Assembly (NCBI GenBank): GCA_016713875.1
Contig: JADJOI010000003.1
Location: 3,286,001 to 3,350,000, forward strand
Reading direction: 5' to 3'
DNA length: 64,000 nucleotides
From: Flavobacteriales bacterium
GTDB lineage: Bacteria > Bacteroidota > Bacteroidia > Flavobacteriales_F > PHOS-HE28
Made by a program: the position numbers and the translations under genes. The notes below the pieces were generated by a model. The model saw nothing but the letters and a program-made list of their open reading frames with translations, searched no databases and had not been told where the DNA came from. Below, piece after piece: positions 1 to 8,129 of the stretch (its first letter is position 1; every line of letters starts with the position of its first letter).

Positions 1-2
1 AC

Positions 3-869
3 CTGGCCCGCGAGGAGGGTCCCTACGAGACCTACGCCGGCAGCCCCATCAGCCAGGGCCTGCTGCAGCCCGACATGTGGGGCGTGCGCCCCAGCGACCG
101 CTGGGAGTGGGACGCGCTGCGGGCCGAGATCAAGCAGTACGGCGTGCGCAACAGCCTGCTGCTGGCGCCCATGCCCACGGCCAGCACCGCCCAGATCCTG
201 GGCAACAACGAGTGCTTCGAGCCCTACACCAGCAACCTCTACACCCGGCGCGTGCTCAGCGGTGAGTTCATCGTGGTGAACAAGTACCTGCTGCGCGACC
301 TGGTGAAGCTGGGCCTGTGGAGCGAGGAGCTCAAGAACAAGATCATCGCCAGCAACGGCAGCGTGGCCCACATCCCGGAGATCCCCCAGAACCTCAAGGA
401 CCTGTACAAGACGGCCTGGGAGATCAGCCAGAAGGTGATCATCGACATGGCGGCCGACCGCGGGGCCTACATCTGCCAGAGCCAGAGCCTCAACATCTTC
501 ATGGAGAACGTGAACTTCGCCAAGCTCACCAGCATGCACTTCTACAGCTGGAAGGCGGGGCTGAAGACCGGCATGTACTACCTGCGCACCAAGGCCGCCA
601 CGGACGCCATCAAGTTCACGCTGGACAAGAGCAAGTTGAACGAAGTGAAATCCCGTGAAGCGGGACTGGCCGAACCCGCCACGAACGGCGCCGCCAAGGT
701 GGCCGCCCCCGCCCTGGCCGAGGCCGTGGTGGAGCCCGTGCTCAGCGCCCCCACCGTCACCGGGCCCGTGGCCGGCGAGCTGGCCACCCAGCGCGCCAGC
801 ACCCTCAGCCAGGCCCAGATCGCCTGCAGCCTGGATAACCCGGACAGCTGCGAGATGTGCTCGGGGTAG
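3..869 (+). CDS. nrdA: Ribonucleoside-diphosphate reductase alpha subunit, C-terminal part
   Basis: This is the 3' end of the large subunit of class I ribonucleotide reductase, which makes deoxyribonucleotides from NDPs in the cytoplasm. The reading frame is open from the first bases of the window, so the gene starts upstream; 288 residues are visible. The first residues carry the GSPxSQGxLQ and DMW motifs typical of NrdA, followed by the LxAPMPTASTAQI barrel motif and the NECFEP motif. The conserved body ends near residue 225. An Ala/Pro-rich linker follows, then a tail ending in Cys-Glu-Met-Cys-Ser-Gly; such a tail cysteine pair re-reduces the active site. The last 13 codons recur at 1216-1254. 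Family assignment is certain; only the N-terminal part is missing. Confidence 0.97.
   Translation: MAREEGPYETYAGSPISQGLLQPDMWGVRPSDRWEWDALRAEIKQYGVRNSLLLAPMPTASTAQILGNNECFEPYTSNLYTRRVLSGEFIVVNKYLLRDLVKLGLWSEELKNKIIASNGSVAHIPEIPQNLKDLYKTAWEISQKVIIDMAADRGAYICQSQSLNIFMENVNFAKLTSMHFYSWKAGLKTGMYYLRTKAATDAIKFTLDKSKLNEVKSREAGLAEPATNGAAKVAAPALAEAVVEPVLSAPTVTGPVAGELATQRASTLSQAQIACSLDNPDSCEMCSG
831..869 (+). repeat. nrdA tail, copy 1 of a 39-bp direct repeat
   Basis: The final 13 codons of nrdA, including the stop, encode LDNPDSCEMCSG. They match 1216-1254 at 33 of 39 bases with an identical 23-bp core. The six differences leave the encoded peptide unchanged. This copy is the one in use and is the likely attachment-site side next to nrdA. 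Confidence 0.85.
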
Positions 870-954
870 GAGAGAGCATAAGCATTGATTCCGTTCATCG
901 CCGCGAGCATAGTGTTCCGTACACACTCATGAACGCGAAGGATTGAGTGGTACG

Positions 955-1209
955 ATGGCAGACAAGGATCGCAAGCCAGGCTGGTATGGTGATGGACCGG
1001 AGAGTTTCAAGACGTTTTCCTTCGGATGGTGGAACGCTTGGACTCGTGAGGAGCGCAAACAATGGAGGGAAAGTGCTGCGGCAAAGTCAGCGAATCAGCT
1101 GCCCACCTCTGCTGGCAACCCCTTTCCACAATGGCTGAAATCTCTATTGCGGATCATTGCTTTCAGTCCTCTGCTCTGGCTGCTTCGCAGAATCTTCTTT
1201 CGGAGATAA
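955..1209 (+). CDS. Small protein with hydrophobic C-terminal tail, unknown function
   Basis: An 84-residue protein with no family I recognise. The N-terminal 60 residues are polar and rich in Trp (YGDGPESF, then FGWWNAW). The C-terminus has a hydrophobic stretch of about 18 residues ending in basic residues (RRIFFRR), suggesting a tail anchor. A TTG at 943 is in frame, but ATG at 955 is the more likely start. It is the only gene between the two copies of the nrdA tail, so it is the cargo of whatever was inserted there. Whether it is expressed cannot be judged from sequence. Confidence 0.5.
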   Translation: MADKDRKPGWYGDGPESFKTFSFGWWNAWTREERKQWRESAAAKSANQLPTSAGNPFPQWLKSLLRIIAFSPLLWLLRRIFFRR

Positions 1210-1215
1210 CCATAA

Positions 1216-1254
1216 CTGGACAACCCGGACAGCTGCGAGATGTGTAGTGGTTAG
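1216..1254 (+). repeat. nrdA tail, copy 2 of a 39-bp direct repeat (orphan)
   Basis: This repeats the nrdA tail, encoding LDNPDSCEMCSG and a stop, but is not attached to any nrdA reading frame. It differs from 831-869 only by synonymous changes (GAT/GAC, TGC/TGT, TCG/AGT, GGG/GGT), including a switch between serine codon families. It therefore looks like the end of a different nrdA allele displaced by an insertion. Confidence 0.85.
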
Positions 1255-1309
1255 AGTGGAGCCGGCAATTAAACAGAAGAGCGGCTCGGAAGGCCACTCT
1301 TCTCGCACC

Positions 1310-1795
1310 ATGACCAAAGCGCTTCCGATCGCACAGGCGTTCCTGAATGGGGCAAAGGCGTACAGAAGTGCGCTGGAGGTCACCAGGACAAGCGCAGAAG
1401 CACCGAGCATGGATGCCCCCAGCATGTTCCTTGGGTGCCATTCGATCGAGCTAGGGCTAAAGGCCTTTCTCAGGGGAAGAGGCTTGCGGGTGCCGCGCTC
1501 GCATGATCTGTCGAAGCTGCTGAACGCGTGTGTTCACGCTGGAATGTCCGTATCGCGCGAGGCGAAGCAATGCATCGATGTTGCAGTGGATGAGATCGAA
1601 GTCCATGGTTATCGGTACTTCGTCTTCGCGGACCTCGGGAGTCCGACTGTGGAGTACCTCGCGGAAACAGCGGACGAGATCCTGGCTACGGTAACGAAGG
1701 AGTCAGCAAACTGGCCAGCAGATGGCTTGAAAAAGGCCGTGATGAAGTTCCGAGTCGGTAGAGCTGTGCCCAAGAACCATTTAGCAAGAACCTAA
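1310..1795 (+). CDS. HEPN-like domain protein
   Basis: A 161-residue all-alpha protein. The segment with SIELGLKAFL, then GLRVPRSHDLSKLL, is the classic HEPN pattern of one helix ending in LKAxL, a Gly-containing turn and an HDLxxL helix. HEPN proteins are often RNases or nucleotide-binding partners in toxin-antitoxin and defence systems. An Arg-x4-His (RVPRSH) is present, but in this subfamily it need not be catalytic. ATG at 1310 is used as start; in-frame GTG codons at 1247 and 1256 are alternatives. There is no nucleotidyltransferase partner next to it. It lies directly after the orphan nrdA tail in a block with lower GC than the core genes. Confidence 0.6.
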   Translation: MTKALPIAQAFLNGAKAYRSALEVTRTSAEAPSMDAPSMFLGCHSIELGLKAFLRGRGLRVPRSHDLSKLLNACVHAGMSVSREAKQCIDVAVDEIEVHGYRYFVFADLGSPTVEYLAETADEILATVTKESANWPADGLKKAVMKFRVGRAVPKNHLART

Positions 1796-1804
1796 GCCTC
1801 CAAT

Positions 1805-1875
1805 GGCGCGAGCGTCCACGCTCGTGCCTTGAACGTCTGCCGTGGGGTCGACGCACGAACGTGGACGCTCGTGCG
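1805..1875. repeat. REP-like palindrome doublet (REPIN-like)
   Basis: Two imperfect 24-bp palindromes lie at 1805-1828 and 1852-1875, 23 bp apart. Both share a CGAGCG/CGCTCG-type core with a GTCCAC or GTGGAC centre. The same unit flanks the RAYT gene at 11346-11876. A spaced pair is the usual form of a REPIN, a non-autonomous element moved by a RAYT. Confidence 0.75.
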
Positions 1876-1894
1876 AGGGAAGGGCATGCACCTT

Positions 1895-1902
1895 TACTTT
1901 CG
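1895..1902 (+). promoter_or_regulatory. Putative -7 promoter box for the lipoprotein gene
   Basis: TACTTTCG fits the TAnnTTyG pattern seen before many genes here and ends 22 bp before the ATG at 1925. A purine-rich ribosome site (AGGAGGTG) follows at 1912-1919. Confidence 0.45.
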
Positions 1903-1924
1903 CTACGACCACAGGAGGTGAACC

Positions 1925-2725
1925 ATGCGACAGCCAAGCTTTCTTTTCACCATGCTGCTCGCAGTGCTTCTGCTAGCGGGTTGTGGCTCGGTCCGGGACC
2001 AGGTGATCGAACCTGTTCTTGAAGGAGCCACAGAGAGCGACCTATTGGTGTACAGGGGGGACAGCGTGCAGCTAACGTACTGGCTCTGGGACCAGAAGGG
2101 GGTGATGGCCTTTGCGATCTACAACGCCACGGACCGGCCGATCTACGTGGACTGGTACAAGAGCGCGCTGATCCATCAAGGCACCCGTTTGCCCTATTGG
2201 GCCGATCGGCGGAGCGTGAAGATCGAAGGGTTCAGCCAGGGCTCCGCGCTCACCGTCGGTGATGTGAACCGGTACTACGGCACCTTCAAGGCGCACACCC
2301 AGAGCACGGGGTCGTTCACGGGCTCCATCGTGGAAAGCAAGCCGGAGCGCATCAGCTTCATTCCGCCCAAGTCGCGGCTCTTCATCAACACGCGCTGGAA
2401 CCTGATGTCGGGCTCCTTCGCGAGCGGGTGGACGAAGAGCCTGGTACCGGCCTCCTACATGCCGAAACGCATGGAGGAGATCAAGGTGCGCGAGTATGCC
2501 CGGGAGGACTCCCCGCTCACCTTCCGCAACTTCCTGACCTGGTCGTTCACCGAGGACTTCGGCCAGGAGTTCCATGTGGACAATTCGTTCTGGGTGCGCC
2601 GGGTGACCTCCATGACCAACAAGCAGTTCAAAGGTCTGCGGCTCTCCAACGAGGGGCCACCACCGTACCCGTACGCCTATCCCTATGGCGGGGGCGACCG
2701 GTTCTACTTCGAGTTCAAGGATTGA
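1925..2725 (+). CDS. Lipoprotein of unknown function
   Basis: A 266-residue lipoprotein. The N-terminus has a hydrophobic stretch ending in a lipobox, LLAGC, with the acylated Cys at about residue 20. The mature part has no family I recognise. Its first third (VMAFAIYNATDRPIYVDW) looks beta-rich, and the C-terminus is Pro/Tyr/Gly-rich before FYFEFKD. The start is fixed by a strong AGGAGGTG ribosome site, unusual for this phylum. It is probably a periplasmic or outer-membrane lipoprotein. It sits 15 bp before the type IIG restriction gene, but nothing links the two functionally. Confidence 0.75.
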   Translation: MRQPSFLFTMLLAVLLLAGCGSVRDQVIEPVLEGATESDLLVYRGDSVQLTYWLWDQKGVMAFAIYNATDRPIYVDWYKSALIHQGTRLPYWADRRSVKIEGFSQGSALTVGDVNRYYGTFKAHTQSTGSFTGSIVESKPERISFIPPKSRLFINTRWNLMSGSFASGWTKSLVPASYMPKRMEEIKVREYAREDSPLTFRNFLTWSFTEDFGQEFHVDNSFWVRRVTSMTNKQFKGLRLSNEGPPPYPYAYPYGGGDRFYFEFKD

Positions 2726-2740
2726 GCACGCCGAGCCACC

Positions 2741-5700
2741 ATGCCCCTCTTCCAATCCGCCGTCCTCAACAAGTACCTGAAGCAGCAGGACGACGCGGCC
2801 ATCCGTGCGGCCTACGCGCGCTTCCGCCAGCACTTCCACGCGCCCGAGATCCAGGCCAACATCCGCAACAGCAAGGAAGAGCAGTACCAGGAGGGCTTCC
2901 TGCGCGACCTCTTCGTGGACATCCTGGGCTACACCCTCAACCCCCAGCCCGGCTTCCAGCTCACCACCGAGTTCAAGAACGAGAAGGGCAACAAGAAGGC
3001 GGACGGCGCCATCCTGCAACAGGGCAAGGCGCTGGCCGTGATCGAGCTGAAGGGCACCGACACCACCGACCTCGCCAGCATCAACCCGCAGGCCTTCCAC
3101 TACAAGGCCAACCACACGGACTGCGTGTATGTGGTCACCAGCAACTTCGAGCGGCTCCGCTTCTTCATCGACAACGCGGTGGAGCACTTGGAGTTCGACC
3201 TCTTCACCCTCACCGAAGAGCAGTTCCGCCTGCTGTGGCTGTGCCTGCAGCGCGACAACCTGCTGGGCGGCATCCCGAAGAAGGTGAAGGCCGAGAGCCT
3301 GCAGGAGGAGGAACAAGTGACCAAACGGCTCTACAAGGACTACAGCGCCTTCAAGACCGCCCTGTGGCAGGACCTGTGCACCAACCACCCCGAGCACGAC
3401 AAGCTGCTGCTCTACAAGAAGACCCAAAAGCTGCTGGACCGCTTCCTCTTCGTGCTCTTCGGGGAGGACAAGGGCCTGCTGCCGCCCAACACGCTGCGCG
3501 GCATCGTGGACCAGTGGCAGAAGCTGCGCGAGCTGGACGAGTACCGCCCGCTGTACGAGCGCTGCCAGAAGTACTTCGGCTACCTCAACACCGGGCACAA
3601 GAGCCCCGCGCAGGAGATCTTCGCGTACAACGGCGGCCTCTTCAAGCCCGATGAGCTGCTGGACGGCGTGCGCATCAGCGATGCCGTGCTGGAGGAGCAC
3701 CTGACCAAGCTGACCAAGTACGACTTCGCCAGCGAGGTGGACGTGAACATCCTGGGCCACATCTTCGAGCACAGCCTCAACGAGATCGAGGCCATCACCG
3801 CCGAGCTGGAGGGCCGCGCGCTGGACACCAAGAAGACCAAGCGCAAGAAGGACGGCGTGTTCTACACCCCGAAGTACATCACCAAGTACATCGTGGAGAA
3901 CACCGTGGGCCGGCTCTGCACCGAGAAAAAGGACGAGCTGGCCATCGTGGACGAGGAGTATGCCCGGGGACGCAAGGGCCGGCAGAAGAAGACCATCCAG
4001 GAGCTGGACACCAAGTTGGAGGTGTACCGGGACTGGTTGCTGAGCCTCACCATCTGCGACCCGGCCTGCGGCAGCGGTGCCTTCCTCAACCAGGCGCTCG
4101 AGTACCTGATCAACGAGCACGCTTACGTGAACGAACTGGAGAGCCAGGTGCGTGGCGAAAGCATCGTGTTCAAGGACATCGGCGACCACATCCTGGAGCG
4201 CAACATCTACGGGGTGGACATCAACGAGGAGAGCGTGGAGATCGCGCGCCTCAGCCTGTGGCTGCGCACCGCCACCAAGGGCCGCAAGCTCAACGACCTC
4301 AGCGGCAACATCAAGTGCGGCAATAGCCTGATAGACGACCCCGCCGTGGCGGGCGACAAGGCTTTCGACTGGAAGAAGGAGTTTCCGGGGGTGTTCGCAA
4401 AGGGGGGGTTCGATGTGGTCATGGGAATCCGCCGTATGTGTTTGCTCGGGAGAACTTCGACCAATCAGAGAAGGACTTCTATGTGAAGCACTATAAGGGC
4501 ACGAAGTTCCAGATCAACACTTATATTCTCTTCATAGAGAGGACGGTTCAAGTTCTCCAGTTGAATGGCATCTATGCCTTGATCGTTCCCAACTCGTGGT
4601 TGATGGTCTACTCCGGTGCGAATCTTCGCGAAGTCTTGCTTGAGACTTGCCAGCTTCGGCAAATCATCAACCTACAAGGCTACTCGTTCGAAGGCGTCAA
4701 CGTTGAGACCATCATCCTTGTGGCATCGAAGAGCGAGAAGAAGGACCAAGACTTTGACGTACTGCTGAACAATGGACAGGAGTTCTACCTCAGCCACCAA
4801 CTCAACCAGAATGCGTTCAGAGCGAATGACGGTTTAGAGTTCAAAGTATTCGCCGATGAAGAGAGTTCCGGTCTTACTGCAAAGCTCAAAGCGGGGAGCA
4901 AGCGCCTTGATGACATAACTATTATCAAGGCGGGGCTGAAGGCTTATGAATCCAGGAAAGGTGAACCCAAGCAGACTCCGGAGGATGTGAAGGCACGAGC
5001 ATTCGACCACCTCTACAAGAAGAACGATAACACGCATCGCTATCTCGAAGGCAAGGATGTCAATCGGTATTCCATCACTTGGGCTGGACAGTACCTGGAG
5101 TACGGGGTCCATCTCGCTGCCCCGCGCGAATTCGAGATTTTCAATTCCGAGAAGCTCATTATTCGCGAGATCACAGGGAAGTATCCGAGGTCCGTCGTTG
5201 CGACCTACTCCGATGAGTTGTTCCTGTTCAACATGAGCAACATCGCAGTCAATGCGAAGCCAGGCGAACCGGTGCTGTTGAAGTACATACTCGCCCTGCT
5301 CAACAGCACGGTGATGTCCTACTACTTCATGAAGAACACGGCGAAGTCCGTGCGGAAGATGTTCCCCAAGATCATTCTACAGGATCTGCGCAACTTCCCA
5401 ATCCGCGTACCGTCTCTAGCCGATCAGAAACCCTTCGTTGTGAAGGTGGACACGATGCTGGCAACGAGTAAAGAACTGAACGACGTCACGGGTGCATTGC
5501 TGAAGCTCCTTCAATCCAAGTACACTCACCCCACGCTGAGCCGCGCGCTGGAGAACTGGCCGAGCTTGGAGTTCAAGGGCTTCTTATCCGAGTTGAAGAA
5601 GGCGAAGGTGTCCCTCACCCTGGCCGAAGAGGCGGAGTGGCTCAGCTACTTCACCGAGCAGAAGGCCAAGGCGCAGGCGCTGCAAGCACAGATCGAGAAG

Positions 5701-5784
5701 ACGGACAGGGAGATCGATGCGCTGGTGTACCAGCTGTACGGGTTGACGGAGGAGGAGATCAGGTTGGTTGAGGGGAGTGCATGA
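2741..5784 (+). pseudogene. Type IIG restriction-modification enzyme, frameshifted in the NPPY motif
   Basis: A single-chain restriction endonuclease and N6-adenine methyltransferase of about 1,014 residues if repaired. The N-terminal nuclease has a PD-(D/E)xK arrangement, with D near residue 88 and IELKG near 100. A helical connector follows, then methyltransferase motif I (DPACGSGAF, near residue 440). Frame 1 runs to 4486 but stops matching the family at about 4422, where GFDVV should continue into IGNPPY. The sequence reads ATGGGAATCCGCCG; one extra T after 4422 restores GNPPYVFAREN and links to the frame ending at 5784. The second part carries the target-recognition region (ALIVPNSW, then YLEGKDVNRY) and a coiled-coil end. 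As written, methylation and cleavage should both be lost; an assembly error is possible. Confidence 0.85.
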
Positions 5785-5794
5785 CCGAACTGCT

Positions 5795-6433
5795 ATGGCT
5801 TCTTCGAAGTGGTTCAATAGCGAGGAAGGCACAGTGCTCCTGTGGGCGCTTGTGGCTAGTCAAGTCGGTGTGTTGTGCTGGCTTCTTGCCCATGCGCCAC
5901 ATGAGCCAGAACTTCTCGAACTGGCTTCAACCATCCTGATCGGGGCCGGGAGCGGGGCTCTTGCCGCAACTGTGGCGCAGGCTATCGAACGTAAGGTGCG
6001 GGAACGCGCCAAGACCGCCTATTTCGGCAACTATGCGGGCAAGTGGAAGCGGGTGCTCATGTACCAGTACAGGTTCATGCGCAAGGATGGCACATTGCAC
6101 GATCAGGAACGGATCACGAACGCAGAGGGTCTGACCTCAGAAGTGGTCTACGAGGGTGGTACCCGGATCTCCTTGAAAGTGCGGTATGACGATAGCCGCG
6201 GTGAAGCGACCGCTGCGATCGACTTCCCGGGTCTCGAGGCCCACATTGGCGCTGGGGTCTATTTCTATACCGAAGGCAAACTCGCTTCGGATGAGATCCT
6301 TCTTGGCTTGGCTCATCATGGGCGCTATACCATGCACCTGAACCCCAAGGAGTCGGATCTGATCATCCTGTTCCATGACGGATTGATCCCAGATCCGAAC
6401 GCTCGTGGCTACGAGGTTTGGCAGCGGGTGTAG
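5795..6433 (+). CDS. Membrane protein with soluble C-terminal domain, unknown function
   Basis: A 212-residue protein with two hydrophobic segments near the N-terminus (about residues 12-32 and 43-60), then a basic stretch and a soluble domain of about 130 residues that looks beta-rich and starts FGNYAGKWKR. The layout, two membrane helices plus a C-terminal beta domain, resembles that of some CBASS-type membrane effectors such as Cap15, but I cannot show homology and there is no nucleotidyltransferase nearby. ATG at 5795 lies 10 bp after the restriction gene stop. It is followed 27 bp later by an HEPN-like gene on the same strand, so the two may form a unit. Confidence 0.6.
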   Translation: MASSKWFNSEEGTVLLWALVASQVGVLCWLLAHAPHEPELLELASTILIGAGSGALAATVAQAIERKVRERAKTAYFGNYAGKWKRVLMYQYRFMRKDGTLHDQERITNAEGLTSEVVYEGGTRISLKVRYDDSRGEATAAIDFPGLEAHIGAGVYFYTEGKLASDEILLGLAHHGRYTMHLNPKESDLIILFHDGLIPDPNARGYEVWQRV

Positions 6434-6460
6434 CTGGAACACGGATAGCAACCCGAGCAG

Positions 6461-7309
6461 ATGATCAGTCACCAAGGCTATCAAGTGGTACCCGACGAGG
6501 TGCTCAGCCGTTTCTTGCGGCAGTGGCGGATCACGTCGAACAGCCTACGGCATGCACACGGTGCAATACGAGCCGTATCGCTCCATGCCGTCCCGATGTT
6601 GGATATCGACGGACTGCCGATCCTGGTCCATGACCCCTCCCATCGCGACACACCAGAGAAGGCCCTGAGCGAAGCCGAGGAGTGGCTACTACGGGCGGCA
6701 CTCGTCGATATGTTGATCGGGATGAATGAATCGTTGATCGAAGGGTGTCGGATCATGCACATATACACGGCCGCTAAGGAATCACTTGTACAGCCTGTCG
6801 CTAGCACGGAGCGGTTCGCGGCCAATGTGGATGCGAAGGAGGAAAAGCTGATGACCATGCATCTTCCGGGGCTGGTCAAAGAGCTGGAAGCAACCGTAGG
6901 AGCACCAATGCACTATAGCGATGAAGTGCTTTCCATCAACCAACTACGCAGGTGCATAGTACACCGCAACGGCTTTGTGACGCGCAAGGACCTTACTAGT
7001 GAGGCCGAAACGGTCTTGCGGCTGAAGTACTTGCAACAGAAGGTCACCGCGAGAGAGAACGGCGTGGTTCACGATGTAGACAGGGCGTTCAAGGCGAGGT
7101 CGCCGTTGATCACAGAACTGAGCGCAGAACCTGTCCGCGCGCACATCGATTTCAAGCTGGGTGTGCCGATCCTGTTGTCAACCGACCTGCTCAACGATGC
7201 AGCATATACATGCATCCAGTTCCTTCAAGCACTTCGGTTGCGGATCTACACGGCGATCGGCGTTGAGCCGAAGGAGCCCTGGCCGTTGATCACCTTGACT
7301 AAGGGCTGA
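6461..7309 (+). CDS. HEPN-like protein with RxxxxH motif, candidate RNase
   Basis: A 282-residue, mostly helical cytoplasmic protein. Around residue 168 it carries LRRCIVHRNG, which fits the R-x4-H catalytic motif of HEPN ribonucleases (often RNxxxH); it is preceded by a helix ending in INQ and followed by a conserved-looking RNG turn. HEPN RNases of this kind cleave RNA in defence and toxin systems. The rest matches nothing I can name. It follows the membrane protein at 5795-6433 by 27 bp and has the same moderate GC content. The HEPN call rests on this motif and the helical context only. Confidence 0.5.
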   Translation: MISHQGYQVVPDEVLSRFLRQWRITSNSLRHAHGAIRAVSLHAVPMLDIDGLPILVHDPSHRDTPEKALSEAEEWLLRAALVDMLIGMNESLIEGCRIMHIYTAAKESLVQPVASTERFAANVDAKEEKLMTMHLPGLVKELEATVGAPMHYSDEVLSINQLRRCIVHRNGFVTRKDLTSEAETVLRLKYLQQKVTARENGVVHDVDRAFKARSPLITELSAEPVRAHIDFKLGVPILLSTDLLNDAAYTCIQFLQALRLRIYTAIGVEPKEPWPLITLTKG

Positions 7310-7356
7310 GGAGGCCATCAGATGCCAAGGCCAGACAAGAAAAGTGTACCACATCC

Positions 7357-8067
7357 CTACCCCTCCATAGCCCCGATACTGACCCACGCCCCCTGTGCAT
7401 TGCGCACCCGCCAGAACATGCGGCCGTTGGTGCTGCGCTGGGTGACGGCCTGGCCGGCGGCGGAGAGGGAGCTGTAGGTGCGGCCGGCGAAGGTGACGGA
7501 CCCATCGGCACGGAGGGTGGCCTTGTAGGTCTTGCCCTTGTGCTCGGCGCGGAGGAAGACCACGCCCGTGGCCCCGTGTCCGCGCAGGCCATCCGCGCGA
7601 CCGGAGCGGTCGGTCGCCTTGGGCGCGCGTGCCGTGCGCTTGGTGACGGGCGCGGCGGCCTTGCCGATGATCCCTTGGAGCAGTTGCAGCTGGGCCTGTT
7701 CGAGGCGGCGCTTCAGTTCGCGGTGTTGATCCAGGGAGCCGTGCAACCGGCCCTTCACCCGGTTGCCCTGGGGCTTGATGATGCGCAGGAGCAGGGATTC
7801 CAGTTCCTTCATGTGGGCGTCGCCGTTGGTGACGTACACGCTGAAGCGGTCCCAGAGGTCCTTGTGCCGGTCGTTCAGGTGGGCCTTGAGCCGGGTCTTG
7901 AGGTCCTTGGCCAGGCCGACGTAGTAGAGCCGGTCACCTGCGTAGAGCGCGTAGATGCCATTGCGGCCGCCCACCAGGCCGGTGATGACGGCACCGAACT
8001 TCTCGAACACCTCACCGCCGATGAGCTCCAGGTGTTCCTGCACCAGATGGGTGGACGTGCGGCTCAT
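7357..8067 (-). CDS. GIY-YIG nuclease-like protein with RAMA/DUF4357-like C-terminus
   Basis: A 236-residue protein. A GIY-YIG-like domain lies near residues 35-95: NGIYALY, then LYYVGLAKDLKTRL, then ELESLLLRI holding the usual metal-binding Glu. GIY-YIG domains cut DNA in repair enzymes, homing nucleases and restriction enzymes. After a basic linker the last 60 residues (FAGRTYSSLSAAGQAV, then NGRMFWRV) resemble the RAMA/DUF4357 module found in restriction-methylation contexts. Transcribed against its left neighbour, it could act with the restriction-type genes of the block, but this is inference. Confidence 0.75.
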   Translation of the reverse strand: MSRTSTHLVQEHLELIGGEVFEKFGAVITGLVGGRNGIYALYAGDRLYYVGLAKDLKTRLKAHLNDRHKDLWDRFSVYVTNGDAHMKELESLLLRIIKPQGNRVKGRLHGSLDQHRELKRRLEQAQLQLLQGIIGKAAAPVTKRTARAPKATDRSGRADGLRGHGATGVVFLRAEHKGKTYKATLRADGSVTFAGRTYSSLSAAGQAVTQRSTNGRMFWRVRNAQGAWVSIGAMEG

Positions 8068-8115
8068 GCGACAAAGATGATCGGGAGGGGAGGAACGTCA
8101 AGGTCCGTGCGGCGT

Positions 8116-8123
8116 TACCTTTG
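8116..8123 (+). promoter_or_regulatory. Putative -7 promoter box
   Basis: TACCTTTG, an exact TAnnTTTG match, lies 6 bp before the ATG at 8130. Transcription would begin near that codon, so ATG at 8151 or 8199 may be the real start of the downstream protein. Confidence 0.55.
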
Positions 8124-8129
8124 AGGAGC

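Noticed and set aside
870..1254. A classical insertion sequence
   Set aside because: No transposase or terminal inverted repeats were seen; only the direct repeat of the nrdA tail and one small gene.
1157..1309. N-terminal extension of the HEPN-like protein from 1157
   Set aside because: The frame overlaps the 955-1209 gene and the orphan nrdA tail, and the HEPN-type protein has its own ATG at 1310.
2072..4189. A 705-residue minus-strand open frame across the lipoprotein and restriction gene
   Set aside because: It lies opposite coding sequence with clear motifs and shows only low-complexity Leu/Val-rich sequence.
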